Source: Chitinophaga filiformis (GTDB taxonomy: Bacteria > Bacteroidota > Bacteroidia > Chitinophagales > Chitinophagaceae). Taken from it: a stretch of 64,000 nucleotides of DNA. Location of the stretch: assembly GCF_021646545.1 (NCBI RefSeq), contig NZ_JAKIRP010000002.1, forward strand, positions 372,001 through 436,000, read 5' to 3'. Shown piece by piece: positions 16,709 through 23,951 of this stretch. The translations under genes and the position numbers were made by a program. The notes under the pieces are model-generated. The model ran no database searches, was not told where the DNA came from, and saw nothing but the letters and a program-made list of their open reading frames with translations. Position 1 is the first letter of the stretch. Each line of letters starts with the position of its first letter.

Positions 16709-19213
16709 TTATTTCCATTCTGCGGCTTTCTTCTGTTCCCGCATTGTGTCAAATTTTACAGTCGGATCTTTCGCGCCTGGCGCATTTACAAAGTGATTGA
16801 AGCGTTTGCGTAGTTCAGGATTTTCTACAACTTCCTTCCACTCGCATTTATATTTATCTACAAGCGCCTGCATTTCTCTGTCCAGTTCCTCCGCAATTCC
16901 CAGGCTGTCATTTACTACTACATTACGCAGGTAGGTGATACCACCATCCAGCTTATTCAACCATGTAGCGGTACGGGTCAGCGGATCGGCTGTCTTGATG
17001 TAGAACATCAGGAAACGGTCTATATAGCGGATACAGGTTTCGCTATCCAGGTCGGAAGCCAGCAGAATAGCGTGCTGTGGTTTAGAACCGCCATTACCGC
17101 CTACATACAGGTTCCAGCCTTTTTCTGTCGCAATGATGCCGAAGTCTTTGGATTGTGCCTCTGCACATTCACGGATACAGCCGGATACAGCAGACTTGAT
17201 CTTGTGCGGAGCGCGCAGACCGCGGTAACGTTCTTCTATCTGTATAGCGAAGCTCACGCTGTCATGTAATCCGAAACGGCACCAGGTAGAACCTACACAG
17301 CTTTTAACAGTACGCAGGGCCTTACCGTAGGCATGGCCGCTTTCGAAGCCTGCGGCGATCAGTTCTTCCCAGATGTCCGGCAGGTCGCTCAGATGAGCGC
17401 CGAAAAGATCGATACGCTGTCCGCCGGTGATCTTGGTGTACAGATTATATTTCAGGGCCACCTGGGCGATGACCAGTAATTTTGCGGGAGTGATTTCCCC
17501 TCCGGGGATGCGTGGCACAACAGAATAAGTACCACCCTTCTGGATATTGGCCAGGAAACGGTCATTGGAATCCTGCACAACGTCATTTCCTTTATCCAGG
17601 ATCATGTCGTTCCAGAGGCTTGCCATGATGGAGGCCACCACAGGTTTACATATTTCACAGCCATCGCCATGACCATAGTGGTCCAGGGCCTCATCAAAAG
17701 AGCGTACATCTTTGATGCGGATCAGGTCATACAGTTCCTGGCGGGAATATGCAAAGTGCTCGCAGATAACATTACGGATATATTTACCCTGCGCTTTCAT
17801 AGTGCCGGTAATAAGGTCTTTTACCATTGGCGTACAGCCGCCACAGCAGGTGCCTGCCTTAGTACATTTCTTAACGGCGTCCAGTGTTTCATTGCCTGCT
17901 TCGACTGCAGCACATATACTGCCTTTGCTCACGCTTTCACAGCTGCAGATGATGGCGTCGTCTGGTAAACCCAGTACTCCCGGACCGGCCTCCTGGCTGC
18001 CACCACGGGCGCCCAGCAATACGTCTTCCGGGTTGGGAGGGAGGACCACTTTGTTTTTAGCCGTCTGTAATAACATATTATATGCATCTGCATCCCCGAT
18101 CAGGATACCCCCCAGGAGGTATTTTCCGTCATTAGTAATGCTGATGCGTTTATAAACCCCTTTCATGGTGTCTTCAAACACGATGCTTCTGCTGGTTTCT
18201 GCCGGTACAAATGGATCGCCGAAGCTCGCCACGTCTACACCGATCAGTTTCAGCTTTGTGCTCATATCAAAACCGGTAAAGGTTTTCTGTTGTGCCTCGC
18301 CGGCAATATGAGTGGCTACTACTTCGGCCATTTCATATCCTGGCGCTACCAGTCCGTAGATCATGCCATGATAGAGAGCACATTCGCCGATGGCATATAT
18401 CTCAGGATCAGTGGTTTGTAAGTATTCGTTCACGACAATACCACCCCGGTGACCGGTTTCCAGGCCACTCAGTTTAGCCAGTTCATCGCGCGGTTTGATA
18501 CCAGCGGAAATCACCAGCATGTCGGCTTCCAGGATGCTTTCATCAGCGAACTGTAGGCCGGTGATGGTCTCGTCTCCCAGTACTTCACTGGTGTTCTTAT
18601 TTGTATGTACCTGTAAACCAAGTTGTTTCAGTTGCTGCTCCAGGATGCGGGAACCGCTTTCGTCAATTTGCCGGGGCATGAGCCTTGGAGCAAATTCAAT
18701 GACGTGGGTATCAGAAATGCCCAGATCCAGCATCGCCTTAGCCGCTTCCAGACCTAGCAGTCCTCCGCCGATCACCACCCCTCTTTTGGCTTTAGGGGCA
18801 TAGTCGCGCATCAGTTCCAGGTCTTCTATGGTGCGGTAAATAAATACGCCTTTTTTGTCCACCCCTGGAATAGGAGGTACAAAAGCCGAAGAACCCGTAG
18901 CAATGACGAGGTAATCATAAGCTTCCGTGATACCTTTATATGAGTGAACTGTTTTAGTATTACGGTCGATCTGCTGAACAGGATCGCCCAGATGGAGGGT
19001 TATATGGTTAGCAGCATACCAGTCGGCGGGCGCCATCAGGAGGTCGTCTGCTGTTTTGCCGGCGAAAAATTCACTTAAATGCACACGGTCGTAGGCAGGG
19101 CGGGGCTCTTCCCCGAAAACTACGATCTCAGCAGCCCGGGTAGGCAATTTGGCGATTATTTTCTCGCAAAACTTGTAGCTAACCATGCCATTGCCTATAA
19201 TTACAATTTTCAT
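16709..19213 (-). CDS. nirB: Nitrite reductase [NAD(P)H] large subunit
   Basis: This 834-residue siroheme enzyme reduces nitrite to ammonium using NAD(P)H. Domains in order: FAD/NAD(P)H oxidoreductase (1-310, 'KIVIIGNGMVSYKFCEKI', 'VVIGGGLLGLEAAKAM'); BFD-like [2Fe-2S] domain (about 420-475, 'IICSCESVSKGSICAAV', 'CTKAGTCCGGC'); a second Cys pair region ('GHGDGCEICKP'); the ferredoxin-like half-domain (about 560-620); and the siroheme/[4Fe-4S] domain with C-x5-C ('SCVGSTWC') and C-x3-C ('GCIREC'). Length matches the family. The ATG at 19213 is preferred to a TTG six bases upstream. It is the first gene of the minus-strand nitrate operon and is divergent from cobA. Confidence 0.96.
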   Translation of the reverse strand: MKIVIIGNGMVSYKFCEKIIAKLPTRAAEIVVFGEEPRPAYDRVHLSEFFAGKTADDLLMAPADWYAANHITLHLGDPVQQIDRNTKTVHSYKGITEAYDYLVIATGSSAFVPPIPGVDKKGVFIYRTIEDLELMRDYAPKAKRGVVIGGGLLGLEAAKAMLDLGISDTHVIEFAPRLMPRQIDESGSRILEQQLKQLGLQVHTNKNTSEVLGDETITGLQFADESILEADMLVISAGIKPRDELAKLSGLETGHRGGIVVNEYLQTTDPEIYAIGECALYHGMIYGLVAPGYEMAEVVATHIAGEAQQKTFTGFDMSTKLKLIGVDVASFGDPFVPAETSRSIVFEDTMKGVYKRISITNDGKYLLGGILIGDADAYNMLLQTAKNKVVLPPNPEDVLLGARGGSQEAGPGVLGLPDDAIICSCESVSKGSICAAVEAGNETLDAVKKCTKAGTCCGGCTPMVKDLITGTMKAQGKYIRNVICEHFAYSRQELYDLIRIKDVRSFDEALDHYGHGDGCEICKPVVASIMASLWNDMILDKGNDVVQDSNDRFLANIQKGGTYSVVPRIPGGEITPAKLLVIAQVALKYNLYTKITGGQRIDLFGAHLSDLPDIWEELIAAGFESGHAYGKALRTVKSCVGSTWCRFGLHDSVSFAIQIEERYRGLRAPHKIKSAVSGCIRECAEAQSKDFGIIATEKGWNLYVGGNGGSKPQHAILLASDLDSETCIRYIDRFLMFYIKTADPLTRTATWLNKLDGGITYLRNVVVNDSLGIAEELDREMQALVDKYKCEWKEVVENPELRKRFNHFVNAPGAKDPTVKFDTMREQKKAAEWK

Positions 19214-19315
19214 TGCCAAAGATTTGAGTTGATAAATTTGAAACGGCTTTTATATGTTCAAAACTTTAATATGATAACAATTTTCCTGATCGAGTCTTAA
19301 AATGTACCGTTTTTT

Positions 19316-19329
19316 ATGATCTGCATCAT
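19316..19329. promoter_or_regulatory. Candidate Crp/Fnr-family operator
   Basis: ATGAT-CTGC-ATCAT is an inverted repeat with five-base arms and a four-base spacer, the same geometry as the FNR site TTGAT-N4-ATCAA. It lies in the 195-bp gap between divergent nirB and cobA, and an FNR-like regulator is encoded directly after cobA. Five-base arms can arise by chance, so the assignment rests on position. Confidence 0.35.
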
Positions 19330-19408
19330 GAAATTAGCAATAAGAGTTCTAATTTTATAGTGATTAGTGTGATTTTACTCATATAAATATTATTGTAATA
19401 TATCTCGT

Positions 19409-20167
19409 ATGGCATATTTATCTTTGGTGGGAGCAGGACCAGGGGATCCTGAGCTGATTACTTTGAAAGCTGTGAACGTCATCCGGCAGGCGGATGTCAT
19501 ATTATATGATGCACTGGTTAATGAGGCATTACTGAGCTATGCAAAACCCGCAGCCGTTGTCCGGTTTGTGGGTAAGCGCTACGGATGTCACTCCCTTTCG
19601 CAGCAGGAGATCAATCACCTGATCGTGTCGTACGCCCGGAGTCATGGGCATGTGGTCAGGTTAAAGGGAGGAGACCCTTTTGTGTTCGGAAGGGCTACAG
19701 AAGAGATAGCCGCTGCTAAAGGCGCGGGTATACCTGTACAGGTCGTTCCCGGTGTGTCGAGTGCACTGGCAGCCCCTGCAGGTCAGATGATACCGCTTAC
19801 GTCAAGAGGCATCACAGAAAGCTTCTGGGTAACCACGGGTACTACCCTGACAGGAGAGATCTCCGGAGACATAGACCTTGCAGCACGTTCGACCGCCACT
19901 GTTATTATATTGATGGCGATGAGCAAGCTTGAGGCGATTATGGATATATTTACAGGGTACGGCAAGAGTAATCTGCCTGTAGCCATCATCCAGAACAGTT
20001 CTACTGATAAGGAAAAGGTGGTTACCGGCACAGTAAAAGATATTGTTTTTAAGGCACAACATGCCGGTATGTCCAATCCGGCGGTAATAGTGGTGGGAAA
20101 AGTGGTGGACCTGAAGGACATGGCTGGTACAGTGCAGCAATTAATAGACAGGCATGAAGAAAGATAA
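19409..20167 (+). CDS. cobA: Uroporphyrinogen-III C-methyltransferase
   Basis: This 252-residue SAM-dependent methyltransferase converts uroporphyrinogen III to precorrin-2, the first committed step to siroheme and cobalamin. 'LSLVGAGPGDPELITLKAV' at the N-terminus and 'VVRLKGGDPFVFGRATEEI' (about 85-103) with 'VVPGVSSALAAPA' are the three diagnostic motifs. It lacks the oxidase/ferrochelatase part of CysG, so another gene outside the window must finish siroheme. Its place opposite nirB fits supply of siroheme for nitrite reductase. Its last 14 bases overlap the start of the regulator gene. Confidence 0.95.
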   Translation: MAYLSLVGAGPGDPELITLKAVNVIRQADVILYDALVNEALLSYAKPAAVVRFVGKRYGCHSLSQQEINHLIVSYARSHGHVVRLKGGDPFVFGRATEEIAAAKGAGIPVQVVPGVSSALAAPAGQMIPLTSRGITESFWVTTGTTLTGEISGDIDLAARSTATVIILMAMSKLEAIMDIFTGYGKSNLPVAIIQNSSTDKEKVVTGTVKDIVFKAQHAGMSNPAVIVVGKVVDLKDMAGTVQQLIDRHEER

Positions 20168-20846
20168 ACATGGTTGCGATCTGCAATCCTGTATGTTATG
20201 TAAGTTGTGTATTCCGGCATGGAAACCCGCAATTGCGGCACACAGACAAAATTTCACGTTAAAAAAAGGTCAGATGCTCTTCCGGGAAGGAGAGCCGGTG
20301 AATGGAATCTATTTCGTGAATGCAGGTAAAGTAAAGGTACACAAGCATTGGGGAGAAGAAAAGGAACTGATCGTCCGTTTTGCGGAGGAAGGTGACATTG
20401 TCGGCCATAGGGGGGTAGGCAGTGAGATGGTCTATCCCGTATCGGCAACGGCATTGGAAACAGTGGACCTCTGTTTTATAGATCTTAGCTTCTTCCAGGC
20501 CACACTCAAGGTCAATCATGAATTCCTGCATGCGCTCATGATGTTCTATGCAAGCGAGTTGCAGGAATCAGAGAAGAATATGCGCAATCTTGTGCATATG
20601 CCCGTGAAAGGCCGTATTGCGCATGCCCTGCTCGCTCTCCTGAAAAAGTTCGGCACAAATGGGGATGGTAATATTAATATGACGCTGAGCCGGCAGGACC
20701 TCGCATCTTATACCGGCACCACTTACGAAACAGCTTTCCGTATCATGAGTGAACTGATACAGGACGACATTATCGCTATTTCCGGTAAAAGTATTGCTGT
20801 AAAAGATCCCGCCAGATTAGCACTCCTGGAAGCAGAAGCTGGTTAA
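20154..20846 (+). CDS. FNR-like Crp-family transcriptional regulator with N-terminal Cys cluster
   Basis: This 230-residue regulator has a cyclic-nucleotide-binding-type beta-roll (about 30-125), a long dimerisation helix, and a winged HTH (about 165-225, 'SRQDLASYTGTTYETAFRIMSEL'). The N-terminus has C8-x4-C13-x2-C16-x2-C19 followed by IP, and C107 lies in 'ALETVDLC', aligning with Cys122 of E. coli FNR ('ALETSMVC', recalled). It may therefore hold an oxygen- or NO-sensitive Fe-S cluster, although the last spacing (x2) is shorter than x5 in FNR. In the recognition helix Glu and Arg are kept but FNR's Ser is Phe, so the DNA site may differ. ATG at 20154 overlaps cobA, implying coupled translation. 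Confidence 0.85.
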   Translation: MKKDKHGCDLQSCMLCKLCIPAWKPAIAAHRQNFTLKKGQMLFREGEPVNGIYFVNAGKVKVHKHWGEEKELIVRFAEEGDIVGHRGVGSEMVYPVSATALETVDLCFIDLSFFQATLKVNHEFLHALMMFYASELQESEKNMRNLVHMPVKGRIAHALLALLKKFGTNGDGNINMTLSRQDLASYTGTTYETAFRIMSELIQDDIIAISGKSIAVKDPARLALLEAEAG

Positions 20847-21466
20847 AGCAGTTTATATTCTGATGCCAGCTTCACAACGGAAGTTGTGTTATTTACCCCG
20901 AATTTCTCCATCAGGTTCTTACGGTGGCTTTCTACCGTATGGGTACTGATGAACAACTGGTCAGCTATCTGCATCGTGGTCAATCCTTTGCCGATCAGCT
21001 GTAAGATCTCCTTTTCCCTGCGGGTAATGCGTGGTATGGCTTTCAGCAATTCCATATCTGCGTTCTTCAGTGCTTCCTTGGTGCTGCTGCACAGGTATTC
21101 CTCGCCATCCATGATGGCGTAAATAGCCCGGATGATCTCATTACCCAGTGCATTCTTCAGTACATAACCACTTGCTCCGTTCTGCAGCATGCTGTGGATG
21201 ACAGGCTGCTCGTCATGTATGCTCAGGGCAATGATCTTTACATCCTCATACTTCTTTTTCACTTCTCCACAAAGGGTTACACCACTGATGTCGGGGAGGT
21301 TCACGTCCATCAGTATTACATCAGGTTGTCCTTTTTCCAGCGCCTGCAATACGCTCTTACCGTCTCCATAATCGCCGTTCAGTTCTATTCCTGCATCACT
21401 CCGCAGGATATTCTTCAGCCCTTCTACCATGATCGGGTGATCTTCCACCACTACTACTTTGATCAT
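20843..21466 (-). CDS. NarL/LuxR-type response regulator
   Basis: This 207-residue response regulator has a receiver domain at 1-120 ('KVVVVEDHPIMVEGL' with acidic pair, 'PDVILMDVNLPDISG' with the phospho-Asp, 'YVLKNA' with the conserved Lys) and a LuxR-type HTH at about 142-205 ('ITRREKEILQLIGKGLTTMQIADQLFISTHTVESHRKNLMEKFG'-type, given here by its ends ITRREKEIL and HTVESHRKNL). It is the partner of the kinase encoded 18 bp upstream in the transcript. ATG at 21466 is preferred to a TTG at 21478. It converges on the FNR-like gene with a 4-bp overlap. Position next to the nitrate operon suggests NarL/NreC-like control; this is inference. Confidence 0.92.
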   Translation of the reverse strand: MIKVVVVEDHPIMVEGLKNILRSDAGIELNGDYGDGKSVLQALEKGQPDVILMDVNLPDISGVTLCGEVKKKYEDVKIIALSIHDEQPVIHSMLQNGASGYVLKNALGNEIIRAIYAIMDGEEYLCSSTKEALKNADMELLKAIPRITRREKEILQLIGKGLTTMQIADQLFISTHTVESHRKNLMEKFGVNNTTSVVKLASEYKLL

Positions 21467-21484
21467 AACTTCTTTCAATTAAGT

Positions 21485-23464
21485 TTAACTAATGGATGTT
21501 GCGCATTCAATGGTAATAGCCGTACCAGTACCGGGTTCTGACTGGATATCTATCTTACCGCCCAGGAATTCCACACGGGCTTCTATATTTGCCAGTCCGG
21601 CTCCTTTGAGTTTATTACCTACGGTTGTATCAAATCCCTTTCCGTCATCTTCCACCGTGAGGAAGAGGGTATTGTCTGTTTGCTGCAATAACACAAGTAT
21701 CTGCGATGCCTCTGCGTGTTTGATAGCATTGTTCACCAGCTCCTGCATGATCCTGTATAATACGACCTGCCGTGTATGTTCCATCGCTTCTGCCTGGAAA
21801 TTGAACACCTGGCAAATAATATTATCAGTACCGGTCTTCTTTAATCCTCTGCAATATTCTACGGTAGCCTCTCCGAGACCATATTTAATGAGTATCTCGG
21901 GCATCATACTGCGTGCTATACGGCGCAGTTCATCCATTGCCCCATCCAGCCGCTGTAAGGTGTTCTGTATCAGGGATTGCCTGTGTACTGTAGTCTGAGA
22001 GGGCGTTACGGTAGAAAGTTCCAGTTTGATACCTGACAATAGTCCTCCCAGACCGTCATGCAGGTCGCGCGCCAGCCTGGTACGTTCTTTCTCCTGGCCT
22101 TCCAGCATTGCAGAGAGGAGGGAGATCTTATGTTCCTGGCGGATGCGTTCTACTTCAAATTCATGCAGCTGCCGCTGTTGTTCCAGAAGCTTGCGGCCAT
22201 TGCGGTAAAACAGGTAACTGAGCGCCGCCACTACCAGTAACGATAATATAATCACCACCATCAGTGATATCAACAGCCGGTTCTTCTGCAATGCAAATTC
22301 CTGGCGTTCGTTCTCATGCTGCAACAGCTTGATGCGGTTCTCTTTTTCGGACGACTGGTAATGCGCCTCCAGCTCATGTATCTTCTCTGTTACTTCCCGC
22401 TCCTGCAGGCTGTCTGCAAGTATGATGTACTTCCGCAGGTATTTGTATGCTTCGTCAGGATAATGCTGTTTGAACGACAGTTCTGCCATCAGGTCCAGGG
22501 CATGTAAACGGAAGGGAAAATCCTTCAGTGTATACGATAAGCGCCCGTATTCTTCCATGAGCTTCATGGCCTTGTCGTACTGCCCTTGTTTTTCAAAGAG
22601 TTTCGCCAGCGAGTACAGGTTATTGCAGATGGCAACATTGTAGTTCAGCCTCCGGGCAATAGTTAATCCGTTATAAAACATGTTAGCTGCATGATGATAC
22701 AACTGATGTTTCACATCCAGCAGGCCCTCATGGTAATAATAATCCGCCCATATATTAATGGAGTCCACCCCTGTTTTGTCCAGCTTTGCTTTGGCCTCCA
22801 ACAGATGGCTCTCCATTTTCTGCAGGCTGTCCAGGTGATACATACAACTCGCCAGGCTGAGATGTCGGCTGGCTATCAAATGATAATAACGGGAGGGATC
22901 TTCATAGCTGGTCAGACTCTTATAATAATACGTGATAGCGGTCTTATACTGTGATTTACTGAAGAAGATGTCTCCCAGATCCTGATAAGTAGCGTTCAGT
23001 TCAGGGATGGCGTGCATTTTCTCCAGCAGGGGGATAGTCTGCAGGTATTCTTCTGTTTGTAACTGTGTTTGCCCTTTATTGCCCAATACCTCCGCCAGGT
23101 TCCTCTTGATGTTGGCCAGCAGCATGCGTCCTTCCCGGCTGGTATCTTTCAGGATATCTTCTCTGGCAATGAGCAGGTGTTTTTCCGCCTCCTGGAAATT
23201 ATTAATGGTATTGAACCAGGCGCCTATTGCCAGGTAAGTGCGTGCAATGCCAAGTCTGTTCTCATTTTTTTCTTCCAGCTGTAATGCCTGCTGGAAATAT
23301 TTCAGTGCCTGTACAGTATCTCTCAGCGGCAGTTTCCTGGCCAGCCTGATATATAGGTCGGCAGATACTGCGTCGGAAGCCCCTCGCTGGCTGGTCGTTT
23401 TCTGGGCATACACCCCCGCAGTGATACAAAATAGGATGATAAGTATAGGTATTCTCATGGACAT
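21485..23464 (-). CDS. TPR-containing HisKA_3 sensor histidine kinase
   Basis: This 659-residue kinase has a signal peptide (1-20), a periplasmic array of tetratricopeptide repeats (about 35-340), one membrane helix (about 395-420), a coiled coil, a HisKA_3 domain with phospho-His in 'RLARDLHDGLGGLLSG' (about 470), and a HATPase_c domain ('IMQELVNNAIKHA' N-box, 'EDDGKGFD' G1, 'GAGLANIEARVEFLGG' G2). It is the usual NarX/NreB/DegS class that phosphorylates LuxR-type regulators such as the one encoded after it. The ligand sensed by the TPR region is unknown; there is no PAS, GAF or NIT domain, so direct nitrate or oxygen sensing is not evident. Confidence 0.92.
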   Translation of the reverse strand: MSMRIPILIILFCITAGVYAQKTTSQRGASDAVSADLYIRLARKLPLRDTVQALKYFQQALQLEEKNENRLGIARTYLAIGAWFNTINNFQEAEKHLLIAREDILKDTSREGRMLLANIKRNLAEVLGNKGQTQLQTEEYLQTIPLLEKMHAIPELNATYQDLGDIFFSKSQYKTAITYYYKSLTSYEDPSRYYHLIASRHLSLASCMYHLDSLQKMESHLLEAKAKLDKTGVDSINIWADYYYHEGLLDVKHQLYHHAANMFYNGLTIARRLNYNVAICNNLYSLAKLFEKQGQYDKAMKLMEEYGRLSYTLKDFPFRLHALDLMAELSFKQHYPDEAYKYLRKYIILADSLQEREVTEKIHELEAHYQSSEKENRIKLLQHENERQEFALQKNRLLISLMVVIILSLLVVAALSYLFYRNGRKLLEQQRQLHEFEVERIRQEHKISLLSAMLEGQEKERTRLARDLHDGLGGLLSGIKLELSTVTPSQTTVHRQSLIQNTLQRLDGAMDELRRIARSMMPEILIKYGLGEATVEYCRGLKKTGTDNIICQVFNFQAEAMEHTRQVVLYRIMQELVNNAIKHAEASQILVLLQQTDNTLFLTVEDDGKGFDTTVGNKLKGAGLANIEARVEFLGGKIDIQSEPGTGTAITIECATSIS

Positions 23465-23758
23465 AAATCTGGGCGGAAATATATAATTATTTGAGATACA
23501 TATTCTTATTATTTTTCCTTTGTAAAAGTATCAATAGGTCCTCCCTGGTAAAACCCCTGTTTTCCGGGATTTTTTTCCCTGACTTCGTGATTAATTTTGC
23601 ATTGTGATTTTGAAAGCCTTTGAAGAAGAATGTTACAGGTATATAGGCTGCTTTAATTATCCCTGAAGATTGTTTATAGACAATGTTTTATGTGGAATGG
23701 CATGTATACTCCGACGATATCACAAAGCAAATTACCAGAAATATTTTAACCGTCTTTA
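23465..23758. other. Intergenic region between divergent kinase genes
   Basis: About 490 bp separate two divergent sensor-kinase genes (23465-23951). No credible coding frame is present. A single AGTATCAA copy lies near 23526. The right part holds the tandem repeat and inverted repeat listed separately. Promoters for both kinases must lie here, but only a weak -7 match (CATTTTTG, 23797-23804, plus strand) is visible. Confidence 0.5.
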
Positions 23759-23794
23759 TAGTATCAACATAGTATCAACACGAAAGAAATCGTG
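23759..23794 (+). repeat. Tandem 11-bp repeat followed by an inverted repeat
   Basis: TAGTATCAACA occurs twice head to tail (23759-23769 and 23770-23780), about one helical turn apart, directly followed by CACGA-N6-TCGTG (23779-23794). The set lies 158-193 bp upstream of the lipoprotein kinase start and looks like tandem protein-binding sites on one DNA face. No regulator can be named. Confidence 0.45.
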
Positions 23795-23951
23795 ACCATT
23801 TTTGTAAGGCCCCAGATTGTATTTTTGTTGAAGAACCACGATGAAGGGCAGCGGGTGTGTGGACCCGCTGCCATCCACCATCGCCTCCCTTTTTAAACAC
23901 TCTTCCATTTTTCAGGTTAATTTCGTGCCCGGCATCAACGGTGAACGGTTT

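Noticed and set aside
23841..23951. N-terminal extension of the sensor kinase from an upstream ATG.
   Set aside because: It would place 37 residues before a clear lipoprotein signal peptide; the start at 23952 is better.
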